Source of the DNA: Cladobotryum mycophilum
Lineage: Eukaryota > Ascomycota > Sordariomycetes > Hypocreales > Hypocreaceae
NCBI GenBank assembly: GCA_036429605.1
Contig: CM071591.1
Span: 5,518,001-5,582,000 of the forward strand
Length of the DNA: 64,000 nucleotides
Direction: 5' to 3'
Numbering within the stretch: position 1 is the stretch's first letter; every line of letters starts with the position of its first letter. A program made the translations under genes and the position numbers. The notes beneath the pieces are model-generated. The model did not search any database. It was not told the origin of the DNA and saw only the letters and a list, made by a program, of their open reading frames with translations. Of this stretch, positions 38,964-49,333 are shown one piece after another.

Positions 38964-40258
38964 GAGATGGCCTTATAAGTCTCGCAGTCTGTGCTATTTG
39001 CCTGGTGGTTACCCATGCAGTTGGCACATTTGGGTTCCTGGTGTTGGCAGCTAGAGCTGGCCTTGCAGCTAGGGCAGCTGTGGTTCTTTGTGTTATGACT
39101 ACCAGCACATATAGCACATTTGTAGGCCTTTCGGCAGCTCCCAGAGTCATGGTTAAAGCCTAAGCAACGGAAGCACTGGGTCTTAGTTGTATAGGCTCTG
39201 TACGGGACTACTTTAGTTCTAACCCCAGCTATATATAATCCTTGCTTTTTGCTATACTTGCTGTATGCTTCTGTTGGTACTGCAAATACTACTGAGCCGG
39301 CTTTTTGTTCCTCGGATGGTGTTTTAAGCCATCTGGGTTGGCCAATAGTCTTGATTGGGTTAAAGGTTTCTGTTTCTTCCTGGAAGATACTAAGGATATC
39401 TAGTTCTTCTAGGATTGGTACCCCATGAGCTACTAGTTTGATCCATTTGGTGGGGGCCTCGGCTAGTTTGATCGGGTAGTCTTGGAAGGTCTTTTCCAAG
39501 AGGTCTTGTTGGGTGAGAAGGTTGCTGGCTAGCTGAGCTGATGTGGCTGTGATAACTATGTTATTTCTAGCTGATTGCTGTACACTAGCTATGCTCTTGG
39601 CTCCAAGAGCTTGGTTTAGCTTGTTCCTTAGTGTAATCGAGGGCAGTGGTTTTTGGAAGCTATATCCGGTTTCTAGCTTGAGAACAACTTGTAGGTCTGT
39701 TTTCCTAGGATTCTGAGGTGCTGTTTTAGCTGCTATAGGTTCCTTAGCTGCTGTGGGTTCCTTGGCTGCTATAGTTCTTTTTGGGGTTTGTTCTGCCCAT
39801 TGGCTGTTTTCTAGGCCCTTCTTGGCTATGAAGCTATAGGAAGGTGCTCTTGGTTGTTCCTGTTGTTCTAATTTGATTGCCTCTTTTAGCTGGCTAATAA
39901 GGTCTTCATAGAAGGGTTGGATAGCTTGGGCTTTAGTTATAGCCTCAAGAGCAGTTTGGATGTGCTGTAGGGCATTTGGGGTTTTCTGTTGTTGTTGTTG
40001 GGCCTCTTGGGCCTCTCGGGCCTCTCTGTCGAGTTGTTCATTTGGGTCAATGTCTGAATTTATCTCCATCGCATCCGTGGCTTCTGGGCTGGTAGTTTTT
40101 AGGCTAGTAGTTTTAGCCACTGTGGCTTGGGCTTGGGCTTGAGCTAGGGCCATTTGTGCCATGGCCTTAGCGGTGGCTCTAGCTGTGGCTATGATCACGG
40201 CGCGTTCGTCGCGTCTGCCGCGTCGGGCGAGCTTTTCTTGAGCTCTTGTGCAGACCAT
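38957..40258 (-). CDS. LINE ORF1, gag-like nucleic-acid-binding protein, 433 aa
   Basis: ORF1 proteins of this clade coat the retrotransposon RNA. The N-terminal third is Ala/Gln-rich and probably coiled (about residues 20-130). A central region of about 190-330 may hold an RRM-like fold, which I cannot confirm. The C-terminus (about 360-428) has three cysteine clusters of the zinc-knuckle type: CFRCLGFNHDSGSC, CAICAGSHNTKNHSC and CANCMGNHQANSTDC. The start is the ATG at 40,258, about 140 bp from the element's 5' end. Its stop overlaps the ORF2 start in ATGCTAG, so ORF2 is probably translated by termination-reinitiation. Confidence 0.88.
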   Translation of the reverse strand: MVCTRAQEKLARRGRRDERAVIIATARATAKAMAQMALAQAQAQATVAKTTSLKTTSPEATDAMEINSDIDPNEQLDREAREAQEAQQQQQKTPNALQHIQTALEAITKAQAIQPFYEDLISQLKEAIKLEQQEQPRAPSYSFIAKKGLENSQWAEQTPKRTIAAKEPTAAKEPIAAKTAPQNPRKTDLQVVLKLETGYSFQKPLPSITLRNKLNQALGAKSIASVQQSARNNIVITATSAQLASNLLTQQDLLEKTFQDYPIKLAEAPTKWIKLVAHGVPILEELDILSIFQEETETFNPIKTIGQPRWLKTPSEEQKAGSVVFAVPTEAYSKYSKKQGLYIAGVRTKVVPYRAYTTKTQCFRCLGFNHDSGSCRKAYKCAICAGSHNTKNHSCPSCKASSSCQHQEPKCANCMGNHQANSTDCETYKAISC

Positions 40259-40411
40259 CTTCAGGGACTGCTATCCCTTCCGCAATCGCGTGCGGAGGGG
40301 TGTAAGTTTGATAGATAGATAGAGACGAGGATATAGGTGGTTTTAAAGCAAAAAGCGGGTTCATTCGGATTGCTATGAAGGTTCTTATTACTCTGACATT
40401 AGTGTATATAT

Positions 40412-41099
40412 GTAATTATATATATAATTTATTATTTTAAGTAATTATAATATTAAGTATTATAGTCTACAAAGATTAGTAGAAAAAAATCTATTTTTAT
40501 AAGCAATTTTAAGGTTTTTAGTACTCATAGAAAATCTATTTTCTTTTAAAAAATCTCTATTCTTTACTTTGTTTATTATTATAATAAATATATTATGTAA
40601 AAAATATAAATAGATTTAAGTTTAATTAAATTAATAATATAAATTTAAATTTTAATATTATAATTAAAGCTTTTAATATAGTAGTATACTAAGGTGTAGA
40701 GTTAGTTAATAGTTTATAGTATTAATTTTATTTTATAATTAATATATTCTTAAGATACAATTATTTTTATAATTATTATTATATTTTATTAAATACACTA
40801 AAAATCCAACTACTAAATGTTATATTTATTATTTAATTATAAAATAAAAAATTATATAAATATATATATTATTAAAAGTAAGTTTTCTTTTAGTATATAA
40901 CCTAAGCATAGAGTTAAGTTAGTATAATATATAATAATTATTATTTAAAATAAATAATTATCAACGTTTTACTAATTGTTTTTTTAATTAATTAATTCCT
41001 TTAAGCTTTTCCTAGAATAATATTAGCTTGTAAGTTATACTTGTAATGTTAAAAGTGGGTTCGGTCTATTATCTGTTCTAACAGAGTCAGGTCGTTACA
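40412..41099. repeat. Dispersed repeat remainder and LTR end fragment
   Basis: About 40,412-40,900 continues the forward dispersed repeat interrupted by the LINE. About 41,036-41,099 ends in GTCAGGTCGTTACA and matches the minus-oriented end of the LTR family (compare 5,650-5,710 and the inverse of 30,510-30,570). The switch to GC-balanced sequence follows immediately. Confidence 0.5.
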
Positions 41100-42570
41100 A
41101 TTACCCTTTTCGCGCTAATATTCGGATTCTTAGCCCTGCTCTTGTGTAATTGCTTAGCCTCGGATTTTGCCAAGTCACTTCCGTCAGTTCTCATAGTCTC
41201 AATTGTAGCCTTGGCGGCGTCCTTGTCTTAGCCATTATCATCGGTGCCTTGCAGTAGCTTTAAGTTACGCTGGGAAGAAAAGAGCAAGCCACGAACACCT
41301 GAAAATACTACTCCTCATAATAGTAGTCCACCCTAACGGCTCCCAGCTCGTGGGAAAGACTGGCTGGGGCCTAACCACTACAAAGCCTAAGCCACAAGCG
41401 CCCGCGGCGCCTTACCAGACGCAGAGTTAATGCATAAGCCCGCCCCAACAATTTGGGCTACGATGCGTACTAACCTAGAAGTCACTACTGGCCACATGTT
41501 CTCAGACAAAGCGGCGGTCGTTGTGGGAATCACCGGCCCAATCTGAGCACGGCATCCTGTTCGCTCTTGCCCTCGACTCACATGGTAGCCGGGCAGTAGC
41601 AGGTGCCTGGGTAGATGGGTAGATTATAATGCTCTATTAAGATTACTAAATAAGTAACTAACAATAAAGATTTACGTGGTTTCGACTTTTATGTGCTGGT
41701 AACAAAAAAGAATCGAACTGGATATCCTTGGGTTCTGGCCATAAAGTCAGTACACTAAGCACTGTTGATCCCTTGGTCTCCAACTAGTAAGTACGTGCGC
41801 CACTGGTCTAACGGCACGGGCAGCGTTTAATTAAACGCCCAGCTGAAGAGTGAAAGTAGACACCAAGGGTCTAGATTCAAGATCGACAGCGTAAACAGAA
41901 TCAGCCACTTAGCCCTCATGCCAGCCATAAAGCCATGTATGTAAATGATTCGCCCGCTTTACTATTTGCGGGAGGAGTTCACAGACGCCGAGAGCGCCAA
42001 TGAACCCGGTGTCGGGGGCTGTATTTATGAATTGTTCTATGCATATTTAGGCAGTGTTAGTGTTGCTATTCAAAAATGTGTGTTCAGTTTGTTAACATAA
42101 ACACAGAAGGGTATTGATCCAGTCAGGTTGAAGGTTAGGATATGAACAAATAGAGGGTCCTGGTCTCTGACTGTACATGGAGAACTTAGACCTATTAATA
42201 CACATGTTTGCACTCATAACCTACGTCCAACACAGTTCTCTTCAAGTACGCCCACTGCTTTTAGGGTGCTAACCATAATCCCGAGTATTTAGCTATCTAG
42301 CAATAATATAGGTCTCGCTACAGTCATCTTGGAGTCCTTCATGAAAGCATTAAACACGAAATATTTAAACAGAGTTAGAGAATTACTACGTAATGATTTT
42401 GTGTTTAGGAATACTAGTCTGTTACGCCTGTTAAAATTCTAAGCACCCTTGCTCGTTTTATATAGACATAAAAATCTAGTTTGTTCTGACCTGAAAATCT
42501 AGCACTGGGCTCGAGCGATCCTATTATGAATGCCAGCTAGCCTCATTAACCCAGAACGCCGCTTCCGCAA
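41100..42570. other. GC-balanced intergenic region
   Basis: I see no supportable gene. ORFs here are short and lack known motifs. About 41,690-41,830, read on minus, contains two tRNA-like modules (one with CCAGTTCGATTC) that do not fold into complete cloverleaves. The right end is the 3' flank of the deacetylase gene. Confidence 0.35.
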
Positions 42571-44978
42571 TCACAGCGGCGGTGCGTTCGGATCCTCCAT
42601 ACACTGATCAATTCTCATGATCTGCTTACCGGCAGCCTTGGCCAGCCTGATAAACTCGGGGAAGTAGTTGACCGTCGAGTTGTACGAAAAATGCATGACG
42701 ACTAGATTGCCCCCTTTTGCAACATCGGACTTGAAGGCGTCAACTTGTTTCTCCGGCGTGCTCGTCTCGGCCCACATCCAATCCTGGACATCGACACTCC
42801 AGTTGATGAGATAAGCCTTCTCCGACCCCGAGGCAACCGCCCAGCGCTGACGCATACGCGCGCCTTCGACCCCGAAAGGTGGGCGGAAATAGTTTGATCT
42901 CTCGCCAAAGATGTTGGTCATTACCCTGTAATTCTCGTTGTACTCCCAGTCGATGTTATCAGCACTTGGGAGCCCCTCCATCCTTGGGTGCGTGTAAGAA
43001 TGGAGCGCGATTTGGTGGCCCTCACTCTTTAGTTGTTGGTAGAAGCTGGCCATGCCTGTGGAGGTGTTTTCAAGCACTGCGCCGACGGCGAAAAAGGTCA
43101 CCTTGATGCCCGCGTCGCGGACGATCTGCGCCAGCCTGGCGGCGTACTTTGGATTGCCGTCGTCGATGCCGAATGCAAATGAGTTGGGCCGCGTGCAAGC
43201 AAAGACGAGGGTGCCCGAGGGCAACTTTCGGGGTATGCTCACGCCTGAGGGGATGGAGGGGATGATCTCAACCTTGGTCAGGACCACGGCCTCGGTGCTG
43301 TATACGCCCCGGATGGCAACGCTACTAACACGCTGTAGGTTGATATTGAAGTGCGAAATGGGTATGTAGATATCGTTACCCGTCGCGTACCGGCTGGCCT
43401 CGAGGCTGTCCCTCGTCTCGGGATATGGTGCCACACCTTGGTTGCACTGCGAATTGTGCTGCTGCAACGAGACGGAGAATTTAGTGTGGCCCGAGTAGGC
43501 GATGTGTAAGTACAAGCCGCTGTAGCTGCGCAAGTCTCGACAACCACCGCTGATTTGTGTGGTGAAGGCGTAGTCTGGACCTGGGGCAACGAGGGTGACG
43601 CGGTTGGGGCCCCAAGTAAGGCTCATCTCATTGCCGCCATGCCAGAATCCAAGCGAGTTCGTGTTTGAGTTGCTAAAGGTGTCGATCACAAACCCCGAAA
43701 CCGTAGCGGCTGGTGCCTCGACGGTTTCTGTTGGTGCTGCTGGGCTGGTAGTCGTGGGCACTACCCAGCCACTCGGGGTACTCCCGCAGTAGAGTGCCAG
43801 TGGGCCCAAGGTGACCGGGTGGTTGGGCGCCGAGAGCACGATCGATCTCAGCCTCGTCAGGTTGAGTCCACTGAACTTTGACCAGGGGAAGCTGTATAGT
43901 TTCTCGGTTCCGTCGAATGTCCAGCCCAATTGGGTCGTTGTCTGGGACGACCACGCCGTCGCTGCGCCGTCGCACGTCGTCTTGGAAGACAGTTCGATTT
44001 TGAACGTTGTCCCGGCCGGAGCCTTGATCCGGAGCGATATACCACCATACTTTGTGGCATCTACACATCCAACCTGAGTGAAGAAATGCGACAGAGGGGG
44101 TGTTGGCGTAAATGTCACATGGTTATTGTTGACGACCATGGATTGCATCGTCCCGTCATCACCCGTCGGCAGTAGGAGTGCGTTGTATTGGAGGAAGCTA
44201 AGGCGCGACTGCGACGCCCAGTCATCCACAAGAAGCGGCGAGCACAACGAGGAGGTGGATGTAGTAGATGGCGCTCGGGTAGAAGTGGCCTGTGTAGGCG
44301 TAGTGGCTAGGGGACATGATTAGTACCAGGCCAGTGAGAATCGAGTAAACACCAGCCGAATCGCACTCACTGGTAAAGGTTGTTGGCCTCTGGGCACAGA
44401 CAAACAGGACCTTGTCCAATTGCCATTGCTGGGTAGACGAAAAGGACCCAATGAGAATGGAGAGTGCCGCGTTGAGGTTAGCCCCGGCAAAGCTACTCAG
44501 TGGGATGAGGACTGTCTGCCAGCCGCCGGTAAGGCTGGTGACCCGGAAAGGCGTTTTCGTACTGGTCGTTGCCGAACAGCTCGAGGCCCACTTGAGTTCG
44601 GCTGTAAAGGCCGCGCCAGATACGGGCGCCTTGATGTCAAGCTGTACGTGCGTGTACGAGTCGGTCTGCAACTCCTGGCAGGGGAACGTCTCATAGTAGT
44701 AAGCTCCGCTCCTCGGGGTGAAGCTGAGGATGCCGCCGGACGCGGAGATGCTGGCCATGCTGGCATCGTCTGTTGAAGTTGGTCGACTGAAGTGATGAAA
44801 AGATATCCCGGAAACGGTGTGTTGGGGTCTTACCTGATGTCCACGAACCGAGGTTGTTTCGGCTTGTTGCGAACGAGTTGGACAAGTCATCCACCAGTAG
44901 GTTGGTGGTGCACGCAGCAGCGGCAACCACTGCGCTGTAGGCCGCCGCCAATATGTATTGTGATTTGAACTGTACCAT
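42571..44978 (-). CDS. Secreted polysaccharide deacetylase (CE4/NodB) with three N-terminal beta-sandwich-like modules, about 759 aa
   Basis: Three exons are proposed: 44,834-44,978, 44,371-44,769 and 42,571-44,306. The introns at 44,770-44,833 and 44,307-44,370 (64 bp each) have GTAAGA..CAG and GTGAGT..TAG ends, and the second has a TACTAAT branch-like site. Phases join exactly. The start is the ATG at 44,978 (CAAAAAATGG). A signal peptide spans about residues 1-23. Three related modules follow (about 27-170, 208-355 and 385-535), each opening with a (L/V)(V/I)D(D/T) motif and two of them with a LG(S/F)W motif nearby. They suggest galactose-binding or CIA30-like folds; a Thr/Ser-rich linker lies near 183-203. 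The NodB domain (about 550-735) keeps the metal and catalytic motifs: IDDG near 562, HSYTH at 617-621, RPPFG near 656, DVQDW near 687 and MH near 719. A chitin or chitosan substrate is inferred from the family. It probably acts outside the cell or on the wall. Confidence 0.87.
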
Positions 44979-45109
44979 TTTTTGCAAAGCTTGCTCTCAG
45001 CGTTCGACTTGACAAGTTTGATGTGGAGGAATGGGGGTCCTTGGTAAACCCCTATCTAATAGATGGGACGATAGATGCGAAGCGCAGCGACCGGCGGAAC
45101 ACCTCTATC

Positions 45110-45505
45110 CTATATATAAGTGAGAGCACGACAGACATCTAGAATGTAGATGCGCCAAGCTCTTGGCAATAAAAGTCTATATCCTGTGGTTCGGTCTAAA
45201 AACACTCAGCTGAAATAGCATGTAACCAAGGTATAAAGAATATCGTTGAGCAGCAATATGCTATATATGAGTAAGAGTGTAACCGATATTTCAGATAGGG
45301 ATGCGCCAAGCTCTTGGCAAAAGCCTACGTTCTGTGGTTCGGTCTAAAAGACTTCAGCTGAAAGACCATGTAACCTGGGCAAACAGAATGTCGCCGACCA
45401 GTGATGTCCTATATATGAGTAATAGCATAATAGATATTTTAAATAAGGGTACACTGGGCCCTTAGTAATAAAGTCCACATCCTGTGGTTCAGGCCAAAAA
45501 CCCTG
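45110..45505. repeat. Degenerate tandem array, three units of about 150 bp
   Basis: Units start at 45,110, 45,261 and 45,409 with CTATATATRAG; the third is partial. Each contains, in order, a GCGCCAAGCTCTTGGCAA block (worn in unit 3), whose core GCCAAG-CT-CTTGGC is an inverted repeat, and then CTGTGGTTCGGTCTAAA or a close variant. Units 1 and 2 also share CAGCTGAAA and CATGTAACC. The array lies directly upstream of the deacetylase gene and is absent elsewhere in the window. No known element is recognised. Confidence 0.75.
45111..45118 (-). promoter_or_regulatory. Candidate TATA box of the deacetylase gene
   Basis: TATATATA lies about 135 bp upstream of the start codon at 44,978. It coincides with the left end of the first tandem unit, and the same core occurs at the start of each of the three units, so the choice of box is uncertain. 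Confidence 0.4.
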
Positions 45506-47450
45506 ATAATGATCCGCAGTAATGGCTAGGAACTAGCTATGCCGGATCAGGACGCGGATAAGTAGTTAAGTACAACAATAACTAATCTAGCGTTGGGTAA
45601 TGATTAATAAATAACCAGGAGTGATATAATGCGTAGTGAAATGGGTAGGAAGATAATTAAAAATATTGTTATATAGTAGGTAATATACAGTAATATATTA
45701 ATAAAAAGAAAGGTAAGTAGGTAATAGAAAGTAAGGGGTAAAGAAAATAATAGGCTAAAAAGAAAAAAACAAAGAGACACAGATAATAATACCTAGCAGT
45801 AGTAATAGTAAGAAAATATAGATATTACAATAATTAAAGTAATTGATTAATAGTAATATTAATAAAGATAATAGTACAAAAGATTTGTATATGTAAATAA
45901 ATTAATATTAAATTGCATACTAAATAAAATAATAAGAATAATAAAAGTAAATTAATAAAAATATAAAAAAAAGCATAATTAAATAAAATAGTTAATATAA
46001 TAAAAATATATATAATTTATAATTTATAATTTTGTAGTTAAATAGCGAATACAGTATCTAGTTCTTATGTTTTTAGTACATTTATTATTAAATAATTTAA
46101 TAAAATATAATAATTATAATAAAAATAATCCTATCTTAAGGATATATTAATTATAAAATAAAATTAATAGTATAAACTATTAACTAACTTTAGACTTTTA
46201 TATATCTTATTATATTAAAAGGTTTAGTTATATTATTAAAATTAATGTTTAAATAATTAACTTAATTAAATATAAATTTATTTATATTCTTTATATAATA
46301 TATTTACTATAATAATAAATAATAAATTAAATAATATAGGTTTTTAAAAAGCTAGATTTTATATAAGTATTTAAAGTCTTAAAATCACTTATAAATAAAT
46401 AGATTCTTTCTTACTAATTACACTCGATATTGCAGTTATCTATAACAGTAAATTGTACATATAGTTATGTACACACAACGACCCCACAAAAACACACAGT
46501 TAATAATTATAATATCTTAGTAGTCAAGTAGGTAATTAAAGTACCTGGACCTAAATCGAGTTACTAACTGTACTTAGAAAAGGCAATAGGATAACTTAAG
46601 TAAAAAAGCTAAACGTAAATTCTATTAAAGCCAAAAATAAAACTAAATAAAAAATAAGAAGAAATAGCTAGAATTAAAAGAAATTAATTATTTAAGTAAT
46701 TTAAATTATATTATAAATAAGAAATAGAATAAAGAAAATGCTTAAGTTTAATTATAAGGCTTAAAAAAACCTTAATAGTTTAAATAAAGAAATTAGTTTT
46801 AAATAATAAAAAGTAATAATATATATAAATATTTAATTATATTATATAAGATTTAGATTTTAATAAAATAAAGCTAAATTTATTTATTGTAATTAAATAA
46901 TATAATTAAACGAATTATAAAACCTTATCCCTTAGGGGGTATAAAAATATATTATGTAGATATATTTATTTATTTAATACTATTTTTATTAAATTCTATA
47001 TTAAATACGTTAATTAAAATAAATACACTTTTGTAAAAATACTAATAATAATTATAAATAATACTTTAAGATTAAAACATTATTGAGTATAGAAATTGAT
47101 TAATAAGAGTAAATTAATTAAAGAATAGTATTATTAAAAATATAAAAGGTATTTAATAAAATAGCCTTAAACATATAACTATAATATTATAACTATTAAA
47201 GTGTTAGAAGATTAATTAAAACATTTAATTTATTATAATATTATAGTAAAAGCATTTATAGAAAGTAATATATAATATTAATATATAGTAATTATATATA
47301 TTATATATTTTATTATAACGTGAATAACTAACTACTATTATTATAAATTTTATATACTAATGTAGAGTGAATAAAAATCTAACATAGAGTAAATAATATA
47401 GTAAGGAATAGTAAACAGCATAACAAATAATAAAAATAAAAAAGTAATTA
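45506..47450. repeat. AT-rich tract with an inverted dispersed repeat copy
   Basis: About 46,020-46,930 is an inverted copy of the dispersed repeat; compare 33,560-34,050, including the block ACATATAGTTATGTACACAC near 46,457. The rest shows no gene. The final TA (47,449-47,450) is the target site of Fot1-type copy B. Confidence 0.45.
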
Positions 47451-49333
47451 ACGTAATCCATAAGCGAGTGGTACACACAAGCGAGTGGTGCACCCCACCT
47501 AGTACACCATTTAGAAGAAAATAAAACCAACTCTTCGTAGCTTTTTTCTACGCCCTTCTATTAAAAATATATTAAATAATTATTATAATAGTATTAGATA
47601 AAGATGTACCTTTCTTACCTTCTTAAATTTCTTTACAGGTTCGTATATTATGGCCAGTCTTGCTGCACTTGCTACAGCGCGGAGCTTTCGTACGAGCAGA
47701 CCCTCCTTGCCGTCTCTCTTGCTCTAGTTGCTCATTTATATCCCTTTGATCCAATTGATCTATTCCTTCTTGAATAGTAAATGTGCCTCCAAGTCGTATG
47801 CGAGTTTTTTTGCTCTGCGGCGCTTGCTTAATGCCTCATTTGCTGCACGAAGTTCAGAGACCTCTTCGCGTAAAAATGCCACTTGATGCATAATTGCCGT
47901 TGCTCCCTTTGTAAATTGGTCAATCGCATTTAACATTGAAGTTGGAGAGCTATCTTGATGAGCGGCAATACAATTCTTTATATGCTCTGACTGTGAGTTA
48001 GCCTCGTGTGCGTTTTTTGGTGTTTTTGAGACCCAAGGCTGTACGGGCTTAGGCAGCGTTTTTGGAGGTGTTAATGTTCGTAATTCTATATCAAGCATCG
48101 AAAGAACCCTCTGTGGATTAAATGGTAATAGACCAGCTCCTGAAAAACCTCCTGTAATATTCTTCTCGTTGATTGTAACAAAGAATGTCGTATGAAAAGC
48201 ACAGAGGAAGTCAACCTTGCTGATGTGCGTAATATGCATACGCATTAACTTCTCAATTTGCCGACCGTATGCCTGCTTCAATGGCCCAAAACAACCAACA
48301 TCCAATGGCTGAAGGATATGCGAGGAATGCGGAGGCATACAGACTGTAATAATCTTATGCTCCTTGCAATAGAGCTCAAATGCCGTTGAGTGGTGGCTCT
48401 CGTGGCCATCAAGGATAAGCATTCGATAGATCCCTTTTGTACGAGAAGCTGTATGACGATCAAAATGCTTAATCCAATCTAAGCCAACCTCATTGGTAGT
48501 CCAGCCATTCTCTGTTGTTGCAATACGCCAATCTGCTGGAAGATTACACTCTCGATACCAATTCTCAAGATGGTATTGTGCAGCAAGGATAATGAGTGGT
48601 GGTATTGCCCAGCCCATTGCATTGACGCCTTGGATTACAGTTGCCCACTCCCGATTGCCAGGCTGGGATAATTTCGTCTTTTAAGGCCTTCTGAAGTCGT
48701 AACCACCATGCCTGGAAAGATAATACCCATCATGAAGCCAGTCTCATCAAAGTTATAGAGATCATCATCAAGGACCCCATATTTGGCCTTTATATTCCGT
48801 ACAAGTGCAAACCAATTGCTTATAAGCTTTGGATCTTCACATTGAGCTCTTTGATAGTCGTATTTGCGAGCCCAGCGTGTACGGAGCTTTGGCTGGCGTT
48901 TAACGAAGTTTGATGCCCAGTTTTTGCCAACTGGTGGCGCGTCGCGTACGCGCAGTAAATGATTGGCCATTTCTTCAACACCACGCAATCTAAGAGAAAA
49001 TAATCTTACAGATAGATCAATTATATGCTCAACTATAGCCTCTTCTTCTGATTTTGTAAGATTCATTGAATTGGCTCTTGTATCGCATCTTGATGGTGTA
49101 CCAGCGCGACGCCGACTAAGAGTCATACAACTAACATTGTAGATTTTTGCTACAGCTCTAAGACTTAAATTTGGGTCTTTTTGAAGAGATTGAAGGGCAA
49201 GAGAGATCCTATTCTCATTTGAAAGTGTTGCCATAATAGATGGTAGAGGAATTTAATGTATAGTGATAGAGGTAGATATGGCTATTAAGGGTGTACCACT
49301 CGCTTGTGTGTACCACTCGCTTATGGATTACGT
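47451..49333 (-). mobile_element. Fot1/pogo-type DNA transposon, copy B (1,883 bp)
   Basis: The sequence follows copy A base for base in my reading, with one difference: a T5 run at 19,345-19,349 is T4 here (48,679-48,682). Inverted repeats, subterminal motifs and flanking TA are as in copy A. The near-identity indicates very recent transposition or duplication, and neither copy shows RIP. Confidence 0.93.
47760..49234 (-). pseudogene. Fot1/pogo transposase broken by a 1-bp deletion
   Basis: The reading frame starts at 49,234 and matches copy A through TTSEGLK (residue 185 or so). There the missing T shifts it into RRNYPSLAIG and a stop at 48,635. The remaining C-terminal 285 codons are open in the original frame from 48,617. 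Both catalytic blocks (LDGHESH and PLDVGCF) lie downstream of the break, so the product is expected to be inactive. The shared A7 run of copy A is present at 47,805-47,811. Confidence 0.9.

Larger units (their letters stand above)
34645..40397 (-). mobile_element. Tad-type non-LTR retrotransposon (LINE), apparently full length
   Basis: The element reads on minus: a 5' leader of about 140 bp, ORF1, ORF2, a 3' UTR of about 220 bp and a poly(A) tail seen as T14 at 34,645-34,658. The 14-bp direct repeat ATTAGTGTATATAT at 34,631-34,644 and 40,398-40,411 is the target duplication. Both ORFs are open and base composition is balanced, in sharp contrast to the RIP-worn flanks. It inserted into a dispersed-repeat copy. 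Domain order and the RNase H domain fit the Tad clade of fungal LINEs. It looks young and possibly competent, though activity cannot be judged from sequence. Confidence 0.93.

Noticed and set aside
41387..41581. 64-codon minus ORF in the GC-balanced spacer
   Set aside because: No homology I recognise, no signal peptide or domain; ORFs of this length are expected by chance in GC-balanced sequence.
44222..44926. Separate 234-aa protein upstream of the deacetylase
   Set aside because: It is exon 2 of the deacetylase gene read through both introns; splicing joins it in phase with exons 1 and 3.
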